Of a stretch of 10,092 nt of DNA, positions 6,064 to 10,092 are shown one piece after another (the first letter of the stretch is position 1; every line of letters starts with the position of its first letter). The notes below the pieces were generated by a model. That model ran no database searches. It saw only the letters and a list, made by a program, of their open reading frames with translations, and was not told where the DNA came from. A program made the position numbers and the translations under genes. The DNA is taken from contig CALIZJ010000325.1 in assembly GCA_938028845.1 (NCBI GenBank), positions 1 to 10,092 of the forward strand, read 5' to 3'. The DNA comes from an uncultured Blautia sp. GTDB taxonomy: Bacteria > Bacillota > Clostridia > Lachnospirales > Lachnospiraceae.

Positions 6064-7074
6064 ATGACATTTATTGATCCAGGCATTGTTCCACAGAGAA
6101 CTTTGTACACAGGCGCTAAAATGCCGGCAGTAGGCATGGGAACTTTTGGAAGCGACCATGCAGATCCGGATGCGGTTTCCGCTTCCGTTGCCGGAGCTAT
6201 CCGTGTAGGATACCGTTCTTTTGACTGCGCGGCTTGCTATGGCAATGAAGACCAGATAGGAGAGGTATTTGCCAAAGCCTTTGAAGAGGGCGTAGTTAAG
6301 AGAGAAGAGCTGTTTATCGCTTCTAAGGTATGGAATGATATGCATGGGGATGGGGATGTTCTGATCGCCTGCGCTAAGACTTTAAAGGATTTAAAGCTGG
6401 ATTATCTGGATATGTATTATGTACACTGGCCTTTCCCGAATTATCATGCACCAGGATGCGATGTGGATTCCAGAAATCCTGATTCAAAGCCTTTTACCGC
6501 TGAGCGTTTTATGAAGACATGGAGACAGATGGAGCGTTTGGTGGATATGGGCCTGACGAAACATATCGGAATGTCAAACATGACCATTCCAAAACTGGAG
6601 GCAGTACTGCCTCTGTGCAGGATCCAGCCGGCCGCCATTGAGATGGAGCTGCATCCCTGCTTCCAGCAGCAGGAGCTGTTTGATTACTGCAACGCGCATA
6701 ATATCCAGGTGGTAGGCTTCTGCCCCATTGGTTCCCCGGAACGTCCGGAAAGAGACAAGACACCGGAAGATATTGCGGATATCGAGGTTCCTGAGTTAAA
6801 GAAGATCGCAGAAGCTCACGGAGTACATCCGGCAGTCATCTGCATTAAATGGGCAGTACAGAGAGGACAGACACCGATTCCATTTTCCCTGAAGGAAAAG
6901 AACTATACGATGAATCTAAAATGCGTGACAGAGGATCCTCTTACAGAGGAAGAGATGGCGATCATTAAGTCTCTGGACAGGAATAATCGTTTGATCAAAG
7001 GACAGGTATTTTTGTGGCCTGGAGCAAATGATTGGCATGACCTTTGGGATGAGGACGGCGTGATCGTAGAATAA
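6064..7074 (+). CDS. Aldo/keto reductase
   Basis: A 336-residue TIM-barrel oxidoreductase with the complete catalytic tetrad of the family: Asp54 and Tyr59 in SFDCAACYGNE, Lys88 in IASKVWN and His121 in YVHWPFP. Members reduce aldehydes, aldoses or ketoses to alcohols. The cofactor segment reads IPFSLKEKN (272-280) where NADPH enzymes usually have IPKS followed by Arg; Phe replaces the Lys and Asn the Arg, which suggests NADH use or a changed cofactor site. The C-terminal loop is long and Trp-rich (FLWPGANDWHDLWDEDG, 316-332). It is the last gene of the operon, 23 bases after the kinase stop, with AAAGGAGG at 6047-6054. It may reduce the incoming sugar to a hexitol or balance NADH made by the dehydrogenase. 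Both roles are inference. Confidence 0.85.
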   Translation: MTFIDPGIVPQRTLYTGAKMPAVGMGTFGSDHADPDAVSASVAGAIRVGYRSFDCAACYGNEDQIGEVFAKAFEEGVVKREELFIASKVWNDMHGDGDVLIACAKTLKDLKLDYLDMYYVHWPFPNYHAPGCDVDSRNPDSKPFTAERFMKTWRQMERLVDMGLTKHIGMSNMTIPKLEAVLPLCRIQPAAIEMELHPCFQQQELFDYCNAHNIQVVGFCPIGSPERPERDKTPEDIADIEVPELKKIAEAHGVHPAVICIKWAVQRGQTPIPFSLKEKNYTMNLKCVTEDPLTEEEMAIIKSLDRNNRLIKGQVFLWPGANDWHDLWDEDGVIVE

Positions 7075-7082
7075 AGAGGAAT

Positions 7083-7115
7083 GCATAAAGGAGTTTATGC
7101 GGGGGAGATACCCCC
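7083..7115 (+). other. Two adjacent small stem-loops after the operon's last gene
   Basis: GCATAAA (7083-7089) pairs with TTTATGC (7094-7100) around a GGAG loop, and the next bases form GGGGG (7101-7105) with CCCCC (7111-7115) around AGATA. Both lie just upstream of the terminator. They may protect the mRNA 3' end or form part of a released 3' UTR fragment, but nothing in the sequence decides this. Confidence 0.45.
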
Positions 7116-7119
7116 TATG

Positions 7120-7163
7120 ATGCCCCATGGTTTGGCGGTGAGGCCAGACTGTGGGGCATTTTT
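7120..7163 (+). terminator. Strong intrinsic terminator of the six-gene operon
   Basis: ATGCCCCA (7120-7127) pairs with TGGGGCAT (7152-7159). The stem continues inward through two wobble pairs into GTTTGGC (7130-7136) with GCCAGAC (7143-7149), leaving a 6-base loop. The run TTTTT (7159-7163), followed by GCG and six more T, completes a Rho-independent terminator. It separates the catabolic operon from the MutS-like gene. Confidence 0.92.
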
Positions 7164-7537
7164 GCGTTTTTTGAGGGAGAGGGGAAAAGGGAATTGTTTT
7201 CCGGGGTGGATGCGTGTATGATGGAGAGGGGAGGTCAGACGGCAGCCCACATCCCTCACGGCTGGCGGTTCTGGACGGGAGAGACGGAGTGTGTGTTGGA
7301 CTTGGTTGGTGATGAGGGGCGTTTGTGGAAGTGGGTAGTTATGTTCGAAAAGATGTATAGTGTACTGCCAAGTTTGGGGTTATGGTGGGGTGTAGATAAT
7401 TAATGTTGGTTTTTCACCCTATACCATTAATAAGATGGTATGTAAAGCTTATTTACCAATAATATATATCTGCCTTCATTATGGTAAGCGTGCGGAATAA
7501 ATTTTTCAGTCTTAAGGCGGAGGAGAGGGTGTGTGGA
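7164..7537. other. Noncoding gap: G-rich tract, then AT-rich stretch upstream of the MutS-like gene
   Basis: From about 7171 to 7400 the plus strand is dominated by G with many GG, GGG and GGGG runs. An open frame at 7194-7403 starts with TTG, has a skewed composition and no family features, so I do not call it a gene. The following 80 bases are AT-rich and contain the inverted repeat ATACCAT (7421-7427) with ATGGTAT (7435-7441). Possible promoter elements are weak: TTGGTT at 7406-7411 with TAAGAT at 7431-7436 has 19-base spacing. No RNA gene or mobile element was seen. Confidence 0.5.
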
Positions 7538-9280
7538 ATGCAGGAGTTTAGTTTGCTTTATCCTGGAAGGGAGGTTCCAGAGTATAATATTTTGCCGGAG
7601 GAGACGGTGCATGATTTGGCGGTGGATTATTTTTGCGGGGTGTTGTCGCAGATGGAGCCGGAGCGTAAGATGATCAAGGGTATTATGACTCGTATTTCAG
7701 GTGACAGGGAAGTGGTTCAGTATCGTCTGGATGTGTTTGAGGATGTACTTACTATGCCGGAGCTTCGGGAAAAGCTGCGGAAGCTTTTGGACCGGGTGGA
7801 TTTTTTAAAGACTTATGGGAGTTTTGGAAAGGAGTCGGATGCTTCCGGGGTCTGGGAGCTTGTGCATCGTTTGGGGGAAATGGATGAATATATCCAGTGT
7901 ATACAGGAGATTTATTTTTGTTTGAAAGAGGCGGATATCCATTCAGAGGGATTTAAGGTTTTAAAAGAGTATGCAGGAAGGATTTATGAAGATTCTGGTT
8001 TTGAAGAGCTGAAAAAAGATATTGACGCGCTGAAACTGGAAACATCCAAGGTGAAAAGCATCACTCTGGGAGTAAATTTAAATGACCGGTATGAGCCGTC
8101 TGAGGTAGGGATCGTGTCCATTAACAGCAAGGCTTTTGTTAAATCAGGGATTGTAGCTAATTTTTGTGATTTTTTAAACCGCAGGGATGAGATACAGGAG
8201 GGAAACCAATGGAAGAACCAGTATACTATCCGTACTACGGGAAGGGATTTTAAGGAAGGAAAAATGGAAGGTTCAGGAGTGAGTGCTCTTACAGGAGTGC
8301 CGGGGCTGATTGCCGGCGGGGCTGTGCATCAGGGAATGGCGGATATTTCCAATGATGAGCAGAGCAAGGAGGCAACCCATATCCTGGACCGGGCTGTCAC
8401 CTCCATGCTTACCCGCATTACAAAAAAGTTGAAACATATCCTTTCCCGTCATGTAGCTGTAAGCACATCTACCATATCTGCCTTACTGCCGGAGCTTTTA
8501 TATTATATTTACTGGGCAGAGTATGTGGAAAAGCTGCAGGGTAAAGGATTTTCTATGACCAAACCAAAACTTTTGGAAACGGATAAGCGGGAGATGCGGG
8601 GAAAAGGGATTTATAATCTGAAGCTGGCTCAGTCCATGATAGAGAAGAAGGAGGACAGTGCCGGCATTGTGGGAAACGATCTGGATTTTGACGCAGAGCA
8701 CCGCCTTTATATTTTGACTGGAGCGAACCGGGGCGGAAAGACGACGATCACGCAGGCCGTGGGTATTGCTTTTTTACTGGCTCAGGGAGGTATCTATGTT
8801 CCCGGGGAAGCGTTTTCTTTTAGTCCGGCAGATAATATTTTTACGCACTATCCTGCGGATGAAAATAAAACCATGGATCTGGGAAGGCTGGGAGAAGAGT
8901 CCAAAAGATTTCGGGAGATTTTTATGGAAGCGACTTCCCAAAGTCTGCTTCTTTTAAATGAATCTTTTTCCACGACTTCTTTTGAAGAAGGATTTTTTAT
9001 TGCCCGGGATGTGGTGAGGGTACTTCTGAAATTAGGAGTACGGACGATTTATAACACCCATATGCATAAACTGGCCAGAGAAGTGGAAGCGCTGAACAAA
9101 GAATCCAGTGAGAATAAGGGCGCAAGTCTGATCGTGGAGACAAAAGACGGGGAACGTTCCTACCGTGTCCGGGTGGCTCCTCCGGAAGGCTTGTCTTATG
9201 CCAGGGATATTGCGGAAAAGTATGGGGTTACCTATGAAATGCTGAAAAAGTCGAAAGAAGACGAGGGTGTAAAAATCTAG
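7538..9280 (+). CDS. Short divergent MutS-family ATPase (no mismatch-recognition domain, no recognisable Smr domain)
   Basis: A 580-residue protein whose C-terminal half is the MutS ATPase domain and whose N-terminal half is a mostly helical core/lever-like region. Walker A is TGANRGGKTT (394-403). The following GRLGEESKRF (449-458) sits where MutS carries its signature segment. Walker B is SLLLLNESF (469-477), and NTHMHKLA (506-513) matches the conserved THxHxL histidine segment. MutS1 proteins are about 850 residues with an FxE mismatch-binding domain, and MutS2 about 780 with a C-terminal Smr nuclease; neither extra domain is recognisable here, so a role in standard mismatch repair is doubtful. 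Walker B has Asn474 where the family normally has Asp. The ATG at 7538 is preferred because GGAGGAGAGG lies at 7519-7528; the upstream ATG at 7481 has no ribosome binding site. No partner gene is adjacent on the same transcript. Confidence 0.82.
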   Translation: MQEFSLLYPGREVPEYNILPEETVHDLAVDYFCGVLSQMEPERKMIKGIMTRISGDREVVQYRLDVFEDVLTMPELREKLRKLLDRVDFLKTYGSFGKESDASGVWELVHRLGEMDEYIQCIQEIYFCLKEADIHSEGFKVLKEYAGRIYEDSGFEELKKDIDALKLETSKVKSITLGVNLNDRYEPSEVGIVSINSKAFVKSGIVANFCDFLNRRDEIQEGNQWKNQYTIRTTGRDFKEGKMEGSGVSALTGVPGLIAGGAVHQGMADISNDEQSKEATHILDRAVTSMLTRITKKLKHILSRHVAVSTSTISALLPELLYYIYWAEYVEKLQGKGFSMTKPKLLETDKREMRGKGIYNLKLAQSMIEKKEDSAGIVGNDLDFDAEHRLYILTGANRGGKTTITQAVGIAFLLAQGGIYVPGEAFSFSPADNIFTHYPADENKTMDLGRLGEESKRFREIFMEATSQSLLLLNESFSTTSFEEGFFIARDVVRVLLKLGVRTIYNTHMHKLAREVEALNKESSENKGASLIVETKDGERSYRVRVAPPEGLSYARDIAEKYGVTYEMLKKSKEDEGVKI

Positions 9281-9338
9281 TAATTTGGTTTTGTCTATAC
9301 TTTTATATAGAAGAATGCATAGGAGAATAGATTAATAG

Positions 9339-9366
9339 TTGACGAAATATTTTTCCATGTTAGAAT
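9339..9366 (+). promoter_or_regulatory. Sigma-A promoter upstream of the 125-residue gene
   Basis: A -35 TTGACG (9339-9344) and a -10 TAGAAT (9361-9366) are separated by 16 bases. Transcription should begin near 9373, which leaves a leader of about 158 bases before the ATG at 9531. Confidence 0.65.
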
Positions 9367-9394
9367 AACATCATGCGGCTTAAAAGTGAAAAAA

Positions 9395-9447
9395 TGCTGA
9401 GTCAGCGGCCTGCGATTTATACAGGCCGTTCTGACTGTTTATCAGCA
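9395..9447 (+). other. Large imperfect hairpin in the 5' leader
   Basis: Three nested stem segments share one axis: TGCTGA (9395-9400) with TCAGCA (9442-9447), GTCAG (9401-9405) with CTGAC (9431-9435), and CGGCCTG (9406-9412) with CAGGCCG (9422-9428). Small bulges lie on the 3' side and the loop has nine bases. A T-run (9460-9464) follows only after 12 unpaired bases, so it is not a classic terminator. It may be a regulatory leader or a small RNA; the sequence does not match a riboswitch class I recognise. Confidence 0.5.
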
Positions 9448-9530
9448 GTTCACAGAGCCTTTTTGCAAAAGCTTGCAGGAAGAGTTTTGGCGTGCAAGTC
9501 TGCGGAAAAAAATGTATCGAGGGTGAGGAA

Positions 9531-9908
9531 ATGAAGATAACAGAAGAGCTTTTAAAGGAAAAGAAGCAGGACAGTAATTTCAGTGATGGAATTATCCTGC
9601 CGGACGGAGATTACCGACTGGTCAGGGAGGGCGGGCATCTTAATGCATTGATGGAATTGCTTCCTTATACAAAAGACGAAATTTTTAAAATGGTGCCGGA
9701 AAATGACTCCACGTTATTTTGGCTCATTGAAAAGACTGGCTGCGTGATCACAGATTATAATTCGTCAGTGGGTATGGATATGACACCCCAGCAGGAAAAG
9801 GTATTTCAGGCATTGGCGGACCACGGATTTATTTCTCACGAGTATTTTAATCTTACGAAGCAAAGACAAAAGGTGCATGAGCAGGAAAAGGAAACCAGGC
9901 AAAGATAA
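9531..9908 (+). CDS. Hypothetical protein, 125 residues
   Basis: I do not recognise this family. The protein begins MKITEELLKEKKQDSNFSDG, has no signal peptide or membrane segment, and ends in a charged, Gln- and Lys-rich helix (about 108-125) that could be a coiled coil or a nucleic-acid-contacting tail. The middle (about 20-103) looks like a compact soluble mixed alpha/beta domain. The start is supported by GAGGG at 9519-9523 seven bases upstream; the in-frame GTG at 9492 has no such support. An upstream 53-codon frame ends in an ATGA overlap with this start. The gene follows its own promoter and a structured leader, and its codon use looks like that of the neighbours. Confidence 0.7.
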   Translation: MKITEELLKEKKQDSNFSDGIILPDGDYRLVREGGHLNALMELLPYTKDEIFKMVPENDSTLFWLIEKTGCVITDYNSSVGMDMTPQQEKVFQALADHGFISHEYFNLTKQRQKVHEQEKETRQR

Positions 9909-10092
9909 CTGAATAAAAAGAACAAAATATGCTAATCTATCTGCGAAACATAAATGATATTATCACATACCTATGAATAAGAAAGGCAACAGCCGGGAAG
10001 AGGATTTGCTGGTCTGCTTTTATTGTAAATTCCCAGGAAACGTGATACCATAAGGATAAAAATTAATATTGGTGTAAAGCCAGGGGGAAATA
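9909..10092 (+). promoter_or_regulatory. AT-rich intergenic tail, likely upstream region of the next gene
   Basis: No gene, strong hairpin or clear terminator is visible. The last bases hold AGGGGG (10082-10087) followed by AAATA, as expected just before a start codon, so a plus-strand gene probably begins past the edge. A weak promoter-like pair, GTGATA (10042-10047) and TAATAT (10064-10069), has 16-base spacing. Confidence 0.35.

Noticed and set aside
7081..7220. 46-codon frame starting MHKGVYAGEIPP after the aldo/keto reductase gene
   Set aside because: It runs straight through the strong terminator stem, and the AGAGGA upstream is too close to the ATG.
7194..7403. 69-codon plus-strand frame starting with TTG in the G-rich gap
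   Set aside because: Composition follows the G-rich tract, there is no ATG with a ribosome binding site and no recognisable family; probably a chance frame.
7481..7537. Upstream ATG start for the MutS-like protein
   Set aside because: No ribosome binding site precedes it, while GGAGGAGAGG sits nine bases before the ATG at 7538.
9294..9311. Stem TCTATA/TATAGA after the MutS-like gene as a terminator
   Set aside because: Only six AT-rich pairs and no T-run directly after it.
1..10092. CRISPR arrays, tRNA or rRNA genes, insertion sequences, phage or defence modules
   Set aside because: No regularly spaced repeats, cloverleaf-like RNA, transposase or integrase motifs were seen on either strand.

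Overview
The window looks like a chromosomal segment from a Gram-positive, low-to-medium GC Firmicute, most likely a gut Clostridia / Lachnospiraceae member. The reasons are the strong AAGGAGG-type ribosome binding sites, the TTGACA/TAAGAT promoter, the tight same-strand operon, and a MutS-like ATPase of a kind I associate with Clostridia. The family placement is inference; no rRNA or marker gene is present.

Region 1 (1-418): the 5' part of a FucU/RbsD-type sugar mutarotase gene runs off the left edge on the minus strand. A divergent control region follows. It holds a 14-bp palindrome, a sigma-A promoter, and a near-perfect LacI-type operator centred on the CG step of GAAACGTTTC and lying on the predicted transcription start.

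Region 2 (419-7163): a six-gene plus-strand catabolic operon ended by a strong intrinsic terminator. The order is class II ketose-bisphosphate aldolase, LacI-family regulator, FGGY sugar/polyol kinase, GatD-like galactitol-1-phosphate 5-dehydrogenase, LacC/FruK-type PfkB kinase, and aldo/keto reductase. Three of the enzymes line up as consecutive steps: GatD (hexitol 1-phosphate to ketose 6-phosphate), PfkB kinase (ketose 6-phosphate to ketose 1,6-bisphosphate) and aldolase (to DHAP and glyceraldehyde 3-phosphate). This matches the galactitol/tagatose branch. The window shows no phosphotransferase (EIIGat) genes and no GatZ subunit. Instead there are an FGGY kinase with non-xylulokinase substrate residues and an aldo/keto reductase that lacks the usual NADPH contacts. 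My working model is a PTS-independent route in which a hexose or hexitol is phosphorylated by the FGGY kinase before entering the GatD-LacC-GatY steps. The neighbouring mutarotase would fit a free sugar as substrate. The LacI protein probably represses the operon through the operator at 369-388. Three stem-loops lie between lacI and the kinase gene.

Region 3 (7164-7537): a noncoding, strikingly G-rich stretch, then an AT-rich stretch with a small inverted repeat.

Region 4 (7538-9280): a gene for a short, divergent MutS-family ATPase with no mismatch-binding domain, no recognisable Smr domain and an unusual Walker B (NE instead of DE).

Region 5 (9281-10092): a good promoter, a highly structured leader that also contains an unannotated 53-codon frame, and a gene for a 125-residue protein I do not recognise. 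An AT-rich tail ends in a ribosome-binding-site-like sequence, so another gene probably starts just past the edge.
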